Origin: Pseudorhodobacter antarcticus
GTDB lineage: Bacteria; Pseudomonadota; Alphaproteobacteria; Rhodobacterales; Rhodobacteraceae
Direction: 5' to 3'
NCBI GenBank assembly: GCA_945862435.1
Contig: CAMAXX010000001.1
Location: 62,001 to 126,000, forward strand
DNA: 64,000 nt
The position numbers and the translations under genes were made by a program. Positions 18,474 to 27,385 of this stretch are shown piece by piece. The notes beneath the pieces were generated by a model, which did not search any database, was not told the origin of the DNA, and saw only the letters and a list, made by a program, of their open reading frames with translations. Each line of letters opens with the position of its first letter. Within the stretch, counting starts at the first letter, position 1.

Positions 18474-20378
18474 ATGTCGATGCCATTGAACCAATTACAC
18501 CATTACCGCAGCGCCGAAATGCAGCGCGCCAAAGCAGGCCGCGAAGACGGGTCACTTACCGTTTTTGCCCTTGTCGCCTTGGTTGGAATGGTAGGGATCG
18601 GCGGGCTTGCTGTAGATACGATGAACTATGAGGCCAAACGCGTAGCCACCCAAGACGCGCTGGATCGCTGTGCGCTGATGTCATCGCTGGCACAGAACCG
18701 CATTGATGGCGGGGCCACCACAGATACAACGGCAAAGGCCGTGGCCGAAGATTGCATGGGCAAATCCGAAGCGGGCGCTGAAGGGTTGCACGATCCTGTC
18801 ATCAGCACCAACAATAGCGAACGTTCGACCACGCTGTCAGGCAGCTTTACCTTTGACGGCCTTTTCCCAAATGCCACAGGCGCGGGCAACTCGCCGACCA
18901 AGACGTTTGCGCTTTCAGCGCAATCCAAGCAAAAATTACCCAATCTGGAAATCAGCATTGCAATTGACACAACGCACACTGTTTTTTGGACCGCCTTGCG
19001 CGACCCGCTTAAAGTGTTTTTAAATACAATCGCCGCGCCTGACACTGGCAACAAAGTTTCGGTGAACATCGTGCCCTATGGCAGCAGCGTTTATTTGGGG
19101 ACAACTCTGCTAGAGCGTTTTAACGACACAAACAAACCGCCGTTTAGCAACACCGACGCGCGCACCTGTTTGAATTTCTCGCCGACAGAACGGGGCGAGT
19201 TGGGGATCACCTATGCCGACCCATACATCTGGAGCTGGCCGCTCACGTTGGCAGGCACAGGATATGCGGGCACAAGCTGGGAAACCGTTGAATTTCAAAG
19301 TAACATCTACAACGATGCCGCAGAAGCTACCGCCGCCATGAACGGGGCTGGCAGTTGCGCGCGGCAAACAAATGCCTTGGCCATTGCGGGCAACACCCCG
19401 CTTATTGGGGTGCAAGTGACCCGCCCCGTCAGCGCTACAGCCTCCACGACGATCAATAATAAACTGAACGCGATCGTGCCCACAAGTTTTGTGCTTGGAA
19501 GCATTGTCGATACAACTGGCGGGTTAAAATGGGCTTTGGCTGCGCTTGACCCCAGCCTCAAGCCTGTGATTGCAGGCCAAGTTACCGCTGGCACTTCACC
19601 CGCAGCCGCAACAGGCCGCCCCCGCGATTATACTGCTGCAGACACCATGAAAGTGCTGCTTTTCTTTACCAACAGCGCCTTTGCAACCAGCAACTATGCG
19701 GCAACAGAGCTGCAAGGCGGTCAGTTTGGCCGCGAGATTAAACCCGAGTATCTGGGCGACACCCCCTCGACCATTTGGCGCACGCCGGGGCCTGCAACAG
19801 TGACGCAGCCCGTGCGCCTGTCTGTGTTTCACGACAATGCACCCGATCCAACACGGCCCTATTGGGTCAGCCAAGGACTAAGCACCAATCCGCAGCCCCC
19901 TTCGGAAAATGCACAGTGGATGGCCGTCCCCTATCAACATCCGGGTGGCGGCACGCCCGTGCGCCTGACTTGGGGCCAAGCAATGTCGCAAATCACCCTG
20001 TTCACCATCATTCGCCAACTTTATATGGCCCCCTTTAGCCCGGTGACAAACTCAACAAACACGTGGTCGGCCTTGGTGGAAAGGTTCACCTATATTGCCC
20101 GCGACAGCGCGAAAGACCGCGAAAACTTTGCAGCGCTCTGTGCAGCGGCCAAACAGGAAGGCGTCTTGATCTATATGTTGCGCAGCCCAGGATCGACGAC
20201 AGTATCTGCCTCGACCCCAGGGCAGGCAGCGCACAACACAAATGTGGGCCTTGCCAACCCTATATATAACGCCTGCGCCACCTCTAGCGCGCATGCGTTC
20301 ACCTTAAGCACGACCAATATTCGGTCAACACTGCGGATGATCGCGTCGAACATCGCCCAATTGACCCTTACTCAGTAA
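18474..20378 (+). CDS. TadG-like pilus-assembly protein
   Basis: A 634-residue protein with an N-terminal Tad membrane anchor (GSLTVFALVALVGMVGIGGLAVDTMNYE, about residues 27-55). The periplasmic part resembles the von Willebrand A domain of TadG proteins starting around residue 158 (LEISIAIDTTHTVFW). The metal site is atypical: the usual DxSxS is DTTHT. The C-terminal end (CATSSAHAFTLSTTNIRSTL...) is typical of the family. An AGGAG ribosome-binding site precedes the ATG. It heads a three-gene set with two TadE-type pseudopilins; the rest of a tad locus is not in this window. Confidence 0.8.
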   Translation: MSMPLNQLHHYRSAEMQRAKAGREDGSLTVFALVALVGMVGIGGLAVDTMNYEAKRVATQDALDRCALMSSLAQNRIDGGATTDTTAKAVAEDCMGKSEAGAEGLHDPVISTNNSERSTTLSGSFTFDGLFPNATGAGNSPTKTFALSAQSKQKLPNLEISIAIDTTHTVFWTALRDPLKVFLNTIAAPDTGNKVSVNIVPYGSSVYLGTTLLERFNDTNKPPFSNTDARTCLNFSPTERGELGITYADPYIWSWPLTLAGTGYAGTSWETVEFQSNIYNDAAEATAAMNGAGSCARQTNALAIAGNTPLIGVQVTRPVSATASTTINNKLNAIVPTSFVLGSIVDTTGGLKWALAALDPSLKPVIAGQVTAGTSPAAATGRPRDYTAADTMKVLLFFTNSAFATSNYAATELQGGQFGREIKPEYLGDTPSTIWRTPGPATVTQPVRLSVFHDNAPDPTRPYWVSQGLSTNPQPPSENAQWMAVPYQHPGGGTPVRLTWGQAMSQITLFTIIRQLYMAPFSPVTNSTNTWSALVERFTYIARDSAKDRENFAALCAAAKQEGVLIYMLRSPGSTTVSASTPGQAAHNTNVGLANPIYNACATSSAHAFTLSTTNIRSTLRMIASNIAQLTLTQ

Positions 20379-20389
20379 AGAGGATGCAC

Positions 20390-20929
20390 ATGCGCGCCCT
20401 ATCAAAGCTTAGAAACTGGCTGTCGCGCGAAAACGGCAGCGCCAGCATTGAGTTCATCACGATCATGCCAATGGCGATGGCAATCTTGCTAGCCTCTGGC
20501 GAGGCTTCGATGGTAAGCCTACGCAAAACTGCGCTGGATCGTGCACTGGATATGACAGTGCGTGAATTGCGCCTGGGCCAAATTGCCAACCCAACAGTTT
20601 CAGAATTGCGTACGCGGATTTGCAACCGCCTAAATGTGCTAGAAGATTGCGCGGAAAACCTGACGTTGGAATTGACAGTGCGCAGCACCTCGATAACGGG
20701 CATCGTCAGCGTGCCCAACTTGAGCAACCTTTGCGTAAACCGCGCCACCAATGTTGCGCCCGTGCTTTTGTTCCAGCCTGGGGCTGCAAATGATTTGGTT
20801 TTGGTGCGCGCCTGCCTTGTGCAAGATTACTTTTTTCCGACAACCGCCAACCAGATTAGCCTTGAAAATCAAGCGGGCGATGAATTTCTCTTGATCGCCA
20901 CCACTGCCTTTGTGAATGAACCCCGATAG
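20390..20929 (+). CDS. TadE-like minor pilin / pseudopilin
   Basis: A 179-residue protein with a short basic leader and a hydrophobic helix (NGSASIEFITIMPMAMAILLASGE) that carries the Glu expected at position five of the mature pilin helix, as in TadE/TadF pseudopilins. The rest is a periplasmic domain with four or five cysteines. I prefer the ATG at 20390, 6 bases after AAGAGG, over the one at 20384. It begins just after the TadG-like stop and is followed by a second TadE-like gene. Confidence 0.78.
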   Translation: MRALSKLRNWLSRENGSASIEFITIMPMAMAILLASGEASMVSLRKTALDRALDMTVRELRLGQIANPTVSELRTRICNRLNVLEDCAENLTLELTVRSTSITGIVSVPNLSNLCVNRATNVAPVLLFQPGAANDLVLVRACLVQDYFFPTTANQISLENQAGDEFLLIATTAFVNEPR

Positions 20930-20935
20930 GATCTG

Positions 20936-21616
20936 ATGATGCAACGCGCCTTTCATGCCATTCGTAAATTCTTATCCGAAACGCGCGGCAGCATGGCTGT
21001 CGAAGCGGTGCTAATCCTGCCCGTCATGTCTTTGATGTTCATTTTCTTTAATGTCTATTGGGACGCATATCGCAGCAAAAACCTAGCGCAAAAGGCGACC
21101 TATACCATTGCTGACATCATCTCGCGCGAGCGCGCACAGATTGTGCCGAACTATGCCAAAAGCTTTGTGCGCGTGTTCAATTACGCCGCCGAGGTTCCCG
21201 GAACGTTGAATGTCACCAATTATGCAACCTCTGCTGCAATCATCCGCGTGACAAGTGTGACCTTCACTGATGCCGACGATGAAGGCGATGAAGGCCAAGT
21301 CAATATGGTCTGGTCAATTTCGTCCGACCCAAATCGTATGCCAGAATGGACAAATGATACCATCAACGAAATCGTCGGCCAAATTCCCGCTATGCTGGAT
21401 GGCGACAATATTGTCGTGGTGGAATCGCGTGTGCGCTGGCAGCCCAAAATCACCGCCACCGTGGCGGCAGATCTTTTGGGCGAATCTTCGACAGGATGGT
21501 TTACCGCGCGCGACATTGAAACTATGGCAACAGTGCGCCCCCGTTTTGTTCCAAGAGTTTGCTTTACCAACAACGTTGCTGGTGCAGGTGCGGTTGTGGT
21601 GGCATGCGAATTGTAA
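20936..21616 (+). CDS. TadE-like minor pilin / pseudopilin
   Basis: A 226-residue protein with the same plan as the previous one: a basic leader, the GSMAVEAVLILPVMSLMFIFF helix with the conserved Glu, then a periplasmic domain. Pseudopilins of this kind are processed by the prepilin peptidase TadV/CpaA and help assemble Flp pili or a related secretion device. It is the last gene of the set; about 130 bases without a gene follow before pirin. Confidence 0.78.
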   Translation: MMQRAFHAIRKFLSETRGSMAVEAVLILPVMSLMFIFFNVYWDAYRSKNLAQKATYTIADIISRERAQIVPNYAKSFVRVFNYAAEVPGTLNVTNYATSAAIIRVTSVTFTDADDEGDEGQVNMVWSISSDPNRMPEWTNDTINEIVGQIPAMLDGDNIVVVESRVRWQPKITATVAADLLGESSTGWFTARDIETMATVRPRFVPRVCFTNNVAGAGAVVVACEL

Positions 21617-21743
21617 GCGCGCGGATACTGTGCGATTTTGCGCATTAAATGGGTAAGGCACGCACTTGTCCTAAGACCACGTCGGCCCTAACTATCGCGG
21701 AATACTGGCCCAAACTGTGGGCGCGCAATCTGATAGGTGACCG

Positions 21744-22655
21744 ATGTCTTTCCGCCCCGTAAAATCTACCTCGCTGGCCACGCCGCATATCGAAGGCGCG
21801 GGCGTGCATTTGCACCGCGCCTTTGGCTTTGGCGACCCCTCGCGGCTGGATCCATTTTTGATGTTTGATGATTTTCGCGGCGATCACCCCAGCGATTATC
21901 GCGCGGGCTTTCCGTGGCATCCACATCGCGGCATTGAAACTATTACTTACGTTCTGGCGGGCGCGGTCGATCATGGTGACAGTCTTGGCAACCGCGGCAC
22001 GCTGAAGGGCGGCGATGTGCAATGGATGACAGCGGGCAGTGGGATTTTGCACCAAGAAATGCCCAAAGGAAACGGGCAAGGACAAATGCATGGCTTTCAG
22101 TTGTGGGCCAATTTGCCGCGCGAATTAAAGATGACGAAACCGCGCTACCAGGATGTGCGCGGCAGTGATATTCCCGAACTTTTGGAAGATGATGGCACTG
22201 TGGTCAAAGTGGTTGTCGGCAGTTTTTGGGGCAAAACAGGCCCCGTTGATGGAATAGCCGCGGATCCGCAATATTTGGACATCTATGTGCCGCCAAACAA
22301 AAAGCGCAGCTTTCAGGTGGACACCCGCCGCGCGGCCTTTGCCTATGTCTTTGAAGGGGCCGCCAAATTTGAAGACAGCGCCCCCCCGCGCGGGGTTTTG
22401 ACCGAAAAGGAATATCGCGGCGAAGAGCTGAATATTCGCGATCTGTCAGGCAACCGCACCCTAATCGAATTTGGCAAAGGTGACGAGGTGGTCGTGCGCG
22501 CAGGCGATGATGGCGTGCGGTTTTTGCTGATTTCAGGCGCGCCCATTGCCGAACCTGTGGCATGGCACGGCCCTATTGTCATGAACACGCAAGAAGAATT
22601 ACAGCAGGCAATGCGCGAATTGCGCAACGGCACGTTTATAAAACCCACCCATTGA
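21744..22655 (+). CDS. Pirin family protein
   Basis: A 303-residue bicupin of the pirin family. The metal-binding motif of the N-terminal cupin is seen as FPWHPHRGIETITYVLAG (His in HPHRG) with further ligands in SGILHQEMP. Bacterial pirins include quercetinases and regulatory proteins that bind central enzymes such as pyruvate dehydrogenase E1. The sequence does not tell which applies. The gene stands alone and has a weak AGGTGA ribosome-binding site. Confidence 0.92.
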   Translation: MSFRPVKSTSLATPHIEGAGVHLHRAFGFGDPSRLDPFLMFDDFRGDHPSDYRAGFPWHPHRGIETITYVLAGAVDHGDSLGNRGTLKGGDVQWMTAGSGILHQEMPKGNGQGQMHGFQLWANLPRELKMTKPRYQDVRGSDIPELLEDDGTVVKVVVGSFWGKTGPVDGIAADPQYLDIYVPPNKKRSFQVDTRRAAFAYVFEGAAKFEDSAPPRGVLTEKEYRGEELNIRDLSGNRTLIEFGKGDEVVVRAGDDGVRFLLISGAPIAEPVAWHGPIVMNTQEELQQAMRELRNGTFIKPTH

Positions 22656-22717
22656 CCAATGCGCAAGCCAAAAGGCCTGCATTGATCTTTGGGCTAAGCA
22701 ATGGTTAGGGTGCGAAC

Positions 22718-22936
22718 ATGATCCGCGCCCTAACCCTTGTCCTTTTACTGACCGCCTGCGCGGAATTTCCGCAGGTAGATGCGGCCGCGCCCGAACAAAT
22801 CCCGCCGCGCCCTGCCTACCTGACCCCCGAAGAACTTGCCGCCGTGAATGCCGCAGTGACCAAGCCAGACGACGCAAGCCTGGCGGCAAAAGGTGCCGCG
22901 CTGCGTGCAAGTGCTGAAGAATTGCGCGCGCAATAG
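22718..22936 (+). CDS. Small lipoprotein, unknown function
   Basis: A 72-residue protein with a signal peptide (MIRALTLVLLLTAC) and a lipobox cysteine at position 14. The mature part is short, Ala/Pro-rich, then helical and charged. No family is recognised. It lies 62 bases after the pirin gene and precedes hom. A G/C hairpin (22936-22956) begins at its stop codon but lacks a T-run. Confidence 0.65.
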   Translation: MIRALTLVLLLTACAEFPQVDAAAPEQIPPRPAYLTPEELAAVNAAVTKPDDASLAAKGAALRASAEELRAQ

Positions 22937-23010
22937 GCGCGGCAAAGCCCCGCGCCGTTGCACACGGCCTAGCCATGCGCTAACAGGGGTCAAGTTCAAG
23001 AGGGCCAGAT

Positions 23011-24315
23011 ATGTCAACACTCCCCGCACAAAATCCCCCCCTGCGCCTTGGGCTGGCGGGACTAGGCACTGTTGGCATTGGCGTGGTCAAAATCGTGCAA
23101 GATCATGCCGATTTGATCGCCGCCCGCACGGGCCGCCGCATTGAAATCACCGCCGTAAGTGCGCGCGACCGCACCCGAAACCGCGATGCGGATGTGTCTG
23201 GTTACGCGTGGGAGCAAGACCCCGTAGCACTGGCAAAACGCAATGATGTAGATGTCTTTGTCGAAGTTATGGGCGGGCATGATGGTGCGGCATATGATGC
23301 AAGCCTTGCCGCCATTGCGGCGGGCAAAGATATTGTAACCGCCAATAAGGCACTTCTGGCCCATCACGGCCAAGCTTTGGCACTGGCTGCCGAATCCGCT
23401 GGCCGCGTCATTCGTTTCGAAGCAGCCGTCGCAGGCGGTATTCCGGTAATCAAGGCGCTGACCGAAGCGCTGGCGGGCAACCAAATTCGCCGTGTGATGG
23501 GTGTGATGAACGGCACCTGCAACTATATCCTCACGCGGATGCAAAGCGCGGGCTTGCCTTATGAGACCGTTTTCGAAGAAGCGCGCCAACTGGGATACTT
23601 GGAAGCTGACCCGAATTTGGACGTGGGCGGCATTGATGCGGGGCATAAACTATCGTTGCTGGCATCGATTGCCTTTGGCACGGAAGTTGCCTTTGACGCG
23701 GTTGAACTGGAAGGCATCGGCGCGATTTCAATCGACGATATCCGCCTTGCCGAAGATATGGGCTATAAAATCAAACTCTTGGGCGTGGCCCAAATGTCTG
23801 GGCGGGGCTTAGAACAGCGCATGACGCCTTGCCTTGTGCCATCAACCTCGCACTTGGGACAGTTGGTCGGTGGCACGAATATGGTGGTGCTGGAAGGCGA
23901 CCGTGTTGGGCAGATCGTCATGCGGGGGCCTGGCGCTGGGGCTGGCCCCACTGCCAGCGCCGTGATGGGCGATGTTATTGATATTGCGCGCGGCCTGCGC
24001 CTGCCCACCTTTGGCCAGCCCGCCGCCAGTTTGCGTAAACCTGTGCCTGCCATATCGGCCACCCCCGCCGCCCATTACCTGCGCATGACGCTGCTGGACA
24101 AACCCGGCGCACTCGCAAAAATCGCAACTGCCCTTGGCGAGGCGGGCGTCTCGATTGACCAAATGCGGCAATACAGCCACGAAGGCACCGAGGCGACCGT
24201 GCTGATTGTCACCCACAAAGCCACCCGCGCCGATATCAACGCGGCAGTGGAACGCTTTGGCCCAACGGGCGTGCTGGTGGGCACGCCCGTGGTTCTGCGC
24301 ATCGAAGAGGTTTAA
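23011..24315 (+). CDS. hom: Homoserine dehydrogenase
   Basis: Reduces aspartate semialdehyde to homoserine in threonine/methionine synthesis. The 434-residue protein has the N-terminal NAD(P)-binding GLGTVGIGVVK motif, the catalytic domain with KALTEALAGNQIRRVMGVMNGTCNYIL-type residues (NGTCNYIL near residue 169), and a C-terminal ACT domain (MTLLDKPGALAKIATALGEAG near 352) for feedback control. A GAGGG ribosome-binding site precedes the ATG. Its stop is one base from the convergent protease gene. Confidence 0.96.
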   Translation: MSTLPAQNPPLRLGLAGLGTVGIGVVKIVQDHADLIAARTGRRIEITAVSARDRTRNRDADVSGYAWEQDPVALAKRNDVDVFVEVMGGHDGAAYDASLAAIAAGKDIVTANKALLAHHGQALALAAESAGRVIRFEAAVAGGIPVIKALTEALAGNQIRRVMGVMNGTCNYILTRMQSAGLPYETVFEEARQLGYLEADPNLDVGGIDAGHKLSLLASIAFGTEVAFDAVELEGIGAISIDDIRLAEDMGYKIKLLGVAQMSGRGLEQRMTPCLVPSTSHLGQLVGGTNMVVLEGDRVGQIVMRGPGAGAGPTASAVMGDVIDIARGLRLPTFGQPAASLRKPVPAISATPAAHYLRMTLLDKPGALAKIATALGEAGVSIDQMRQYSHEGTEATVLIVTHKATRADINAAVERFGPTGVLVGTPVVLRIEEV

Positions 24316-24316
24316 C

Positions 24317-25216
24317 CTAATTCAGCGAGGATGGGGCCAAGGCACGAGATAGGCTGGCTTCACCGCGCCCGTGTACAGATGCACTGTAGTTGGCAATCGT
24401 ATCCGTGCGCGCCGTTGACAGCAGTTGATCCACAATTTCATCAGCCGTTGCCGTTTTGAATTTGCTGCCCAAAATCGCTGCATACCCCGACACAATGGGT
24501 GCGGCAAAAGACGTCCCAGCCATCTTCATTTGCTTTTCGTTCACGCCGACAACCAGAAACTGGCTTTGCACCGTTGTGTTTCGGCCAGCGCGGTTTGAAT
24601 AGCTTGCCAAACTGGCTTTCGAACTCTTGGTGCCATTTCGCGTCAAGGAACCAACAAAAATGGCCGAATCCGCCCCAATCAGATCAACATTCAAATAATC
24701 GATGTAACCATAGGCATCGACGCCGCCAATCCGAACCGATTCGTTTCCTGCGGCCTTTACGACGACCGCCTGCGACGTCTGCGCGTAAGTGATGATCGAA
24801 TCCTCAAGCGCCTCGTAATCGATGCCGCCTGATCCTGGCACGGCAGACATGCCATAAGAAAGATTGATCACATTCAAGCCTGTCCGCAGCGTCAAGTCGC
24901 TGTATTCGCTATAAAAACTGCGCCGGTAAACCGTTGCGCGCGGGGCAATCAAACCCGCCTGCTGCGATGTCCATTGGCCATGGGTTTTACGTTCCGTGCG
25001 CCCCGTCAAATTACCGGCGAACGGATCATAAGTAAAATCATCGACGACCGAAATGGACACGCCTTGACCTTTAAATCCGCGCGCCCAAGCGCTTGAAACA
25101 TCGCTGGCCATCCACGCTTCACGGCTTTGGGCGCCGGCAGGTGTAGACACGGCCATCGCAGCCAAAATCAACCCACAAACTGCCGCCAAACCTGTTTTTA
25201 CAATCTTGATTGTCAT
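24317..25216 (-). CDS. Secreted subtilisin-like (S8) serine protease, non-canonical His motif
   Basis: A 299-residue protein with a Sec signal peptide (MTIKIVKTGLAAVCGLILAA..., cleavage after AGA). S8 landmarks are the Asp region ISVVDDF, the oxyanion Asn in KAAGNES and the Ser region GTSFAAPIVSG. The histidine region reads THGQWTSQQAGLIAP instead of HGTHVAGIIA, so if active the catalytic His is probably the one in THG. I start at the ATG at 25216 because GGGGA precedes it by 5 bases; a start at 25228 is possible. It follows an outer-membrane-like gene with no gap. Confidence 0.75.
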   Translation of the reverse strand: MTIKIVKTGLAAVCGLILAAMAVSTPAGAQSREAWMASDVSSAWARGFKGQGVSISVVDDFTYDPFAGNLTGRTERKTHGQWTSQQAGLIAPRATVYRRSFYSEYSDLTLRTGLNVINLSYGMSAVPGSGGIDYEALEDSIITYAQTSQAVVVKAAGNESVRIGGVDAYGYIDYLNVDLIGADSAIFVGSLTRNGTKSSKASLASYSNRAGRNTTVQSQFLVVGVNEKQMKMAGTSFAAPIVSGYAAILGSKFKTATADEIVDQLLSTARTDTIANYSASVHGRGEASLSRALAPSSLN

Positions 25217-25228
25217 AACATTCCCCAT

Positions 25229-25903
25229 TTAGAATGACCACCGCATCACCAAACGCAGCACGCCGACAGCCCTTGCAGGCTCATCCCACAGATAATCGAG
25301 TGTCTGTTTAGGCGGTAAAAGAGATGCAGCAAGGCGGCAATTCACCCGCTGAACGCCCCCTATTGCCCCAAAGTTCCCAACACAGGCCCTCTCGCGCAGT
25401 TTACCGCCGTAAATTCCAGACACTTCCATTTCCAAAATTAAATTATGCGCAATTGATTTGCGAAAAACAACCCCCAGCGTTGCGGTTGGGCCAAGTGTGT
25501 ATTTTTCGCCACGCTCACCCATCGCGCCGCCCCAAATCACGCCAAGGTTGGGGGAAACTTCAGTGAGAAATGTCGCGGACAGGTTTGGAAAGCTTGGCGA
25601 ATACCAGCGTTGCAATTCCACTTGTTGACCGCCGCTCAACTCAAAGCCCGCAGTTGCCGACGATCTGACAAGATCTGAATTTAGCCCACCATTTGTAAGA
25701 TCAACCAAAAAACTGCGGCCCCAAATACCGTCATCTTGGGATGGGCCGATGCCTTGGCCATAGGCCATGCCAGCGATCTGCGACAGACATAGGCCGATGG
25801 CAAAGGCATAATGGTGCCGTCGCCCAATGCGGGCGCAAGTTGCGGCCAGAACTGCCACAAACTGGGCGCGCAAAGGGCCCAAAACCATCACAGCACTGCC
25901 CAT
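25229..25903 (-). CDS. Putative outer-membrane beta-barrel protein
   Basis: A 224-residue protein. An N-terminal hydrophobic region ends near AYGQGIG and may be a long signal sequence. The rest has alternating strands ending in LRLVMRWSF, with a terminal Phe typical of outer-membrane barrels. No family is recognised. I prefer the ATG at 25903, 7 bases after GGGG, over a TTG at 25915. Its stop directly abuts the protease reading frame, so the two genes form one unit. Confidence 0.55.
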   Translation of the reverse strand: MGSAVMVLGPLRAQFVAVLAATCARIGRRHHYAFAIGLCLSQIAGMAYGQGIGPSQDDGIWGRSFLVDLTNGGLNSDLVRSSATAGFELSGGQQVELQRWYSPSFPNLSATFLTEVSPNLGVIWGGAMGERGEKYTLGPTATLGVVFRKSIAHNLILEMEVSGIYGGKLRERACVGNFGAIGGVQRVNCRLAASLLPPKQTLDYLWDEPARAVGVLRLVMRWSF

Positions 25904-25974
25904 TTTGCGCCCCAATCTTTGCGCATGATCTCCTCAAGACGACCGGTTTATGAATCACTTAGAAGGAGTGAGTA

Positions 25975-26160
25975 ATGAGTATTGCGTTAAAAACCAATCG
26001 CCGTTGGCTAAAATCAGCCATTTTAGCCGCATCTAGCGAAGAAATCATGCCGCCTTGGGCTGCAAAGCGCATTCAGCGCCCTATGCCTACGCAACCCGCG
26101 CCCGTAATCCGCATTTTTCCATCGGCACCCACCAAATACGCAGCCATCGCCGCGCGCTAA
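25975..26160 (+). CDS. Small basic protein (61 residues), unknown function
   Basis: A strong ribosome-binding site (AAGGAG, 25963-25968) lies 6 bases before the ATG, which argues for translation although the product is only 61 residues. It starts MSIALKTNRRWLKSAIL and is rich in Pro, Arg and Ala (MPPWAAKRIQRPMP). I recall similar short proteins with a TxRRWxKSxIxxA start in Rhodobacteraceae, without function. No signal peptide or membrane segment is clear. It stands between the protease pair and glpX. Confidence 0.55.
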   Translation: MSIALKTNRRWLKSAILAASSEEIMPPWAAKRIQRPMPTQPAPVIRIFPSAPTKYAAIAAR

Positions 26161-26257
26161 TCGCAACAAGATTCTAAACCGCTGTTAGCGCAAGCAGGAT
26201 TGCCGCCCCGCACTTCGCCCGATAAAGGCGGATCAGGTGCAACTTGGGGACAATGTA

Positions 26258-27226
26258 ATGAGCGATGTAGCTGAATTTCAAGACCGCTTGCTGTCGCTGG
26301 GCCTTGCCCGCGTGTCCGAGGCCGCTGCTATCGCGTCGGCGCGGCTGATTGGGCGCGGTGATGAGAAGGCCGCCGATCAGGCCGCTGTCAACGCCATGCG
26401 CGAGCAGTTGAACCTTCTGGATATCGCTGGCGTCGTTGTAATTGGCGAGGGCGAACGAGATGAGGCCCCGATGCTGTATATCGGCGAGGAAGTGGGCACG
26501 GGCCGCGGCCCCGCCGTTGATATCGCGCTGGATCCGCTTGAAGGCACGACGCTGACCGCCAAAGACATGCCCAATGCGCTGACTGTCATCGCAATGGCCC
26601 CGCGCGGCACTCTTTTGCACGCCCCCGATGTGTATATGGACAAGTTGGCCATCGGCCCCGCCTATGCGCCTGACACTGTAACACTTGACATGCCCCCCGC
26701 CGCCCGCGTGCGCGCACTGGCCCGCGCCAAGGGTGTTGCGGCAGATGAAATCGCCGTGTGCATCCTAGACCGCCCCCGCCACGAAGCCATGATTGCCGAA
26801 GTGCGCGCCACGGGCGCAGCCATTCGCTTGATAACAGATGGCGATGTCGCTGGCGTTATGCATTGCGCCGAACCCGATGTGACGGGGATTGATATGTATA
26901 TGGGGTCTGGCGGCGCGCCCGAAGGCGTTCTTGCCGCATCCGCGCTTAAATGCATGGGGGGGCAAATTTATGGCCGCCTTTTGTTTCGCAATGACGAAGA
27001 ACGCGCCCGCGCCGCCAAGGCAGGTATCACCGATTTGAACCGTGTCTATACGCGCGGCGATATGGTGCGCGGCGATGTAATATTCGCCGCTACTGGGGTG
27101 ACCCAAGGCTCGCTTCTGCGCGGCATCAAGCTGGGCCATGGCTGGGTTGAATGTGAAACCATTTTGATGCGCAGCAAAACAGGTTCGGTGCGCCGCGTCA
27201 GCTATCGTGCGCCGCTGCGCGCTTAA
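26258..27226 (+). CDS. glpX: Fructose-1,6-bisphosphatase class II
   Basis: Hydrolyses fructose-1,6-bisphosphate in gluconeogenesis. The 322-residue protein has class II features: GRGDEKAADQAAV, the metal site GEGERDEAPML, and DPLEGTTLT. The ATG at 26258 (MSDVAEFQDRLLSLGLARV) follows GGGGACA and matches the usual GlpX start; an upstream start at 26237 is less likely. The order hom...glpX-recJ is typical of Rhodobacteraceae. Confidence 0.96.
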   Translation: MSDVAEFQDRLLSLGLARVSEAAAIASARLIGRGDEKAADQAAVNAMREQLNLLDIAGVVVIGEGERDEAPMLYIGEEVGTGRGPAVDIALDPLEGTTLTAKDMPNALTVIAMAPRGTLLHAPDVYMDKLAIGPAYAPDTVTLDMPPAARVRALARAKGVAADEIAVCILDRPRHEAMIAEVRATGAAIRLITDGDVAGVMHCAEPDVTGIDMYMGSGGAPEGVLAASALKCMGGQIYGRLLFRNDEERARAAKAGITDLNRVYTRGDMVRGDVIFAATGVTQGSLLRGIKLGHGWVECETILMRSKTGSVRRVSYRAPLRA

Positions 27227-27268
27227 TTTTCCCATTGCTAGGCGGGCGGCGGCTGTCGGGACGGATAG

Positions 27269-27312
27269 CATACGGATGCCATACGGATACCATACGCATG
27301 CCAGACGCGTGT
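27269..27312. repeat. Four tandem 11-base repeats
   Basis: Between glpX and recJ the units catacggatgc, catacggatac, catacgcatgc and cagacgcgtgt follow directly on one another. The first three differ by one or two bases, the fourth is degenerate. It looks like a small slippage-generated minisatellite; I see no coding or structural role. Confidence 0.7.
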
Positions 27313-27385
27313 CATCGTCCTTTTTTCCGGTATTTGCAGGGTCGCTGGGCTTGCTCCCTGCCCCCGCCTCTGGCATCACAGCCGC

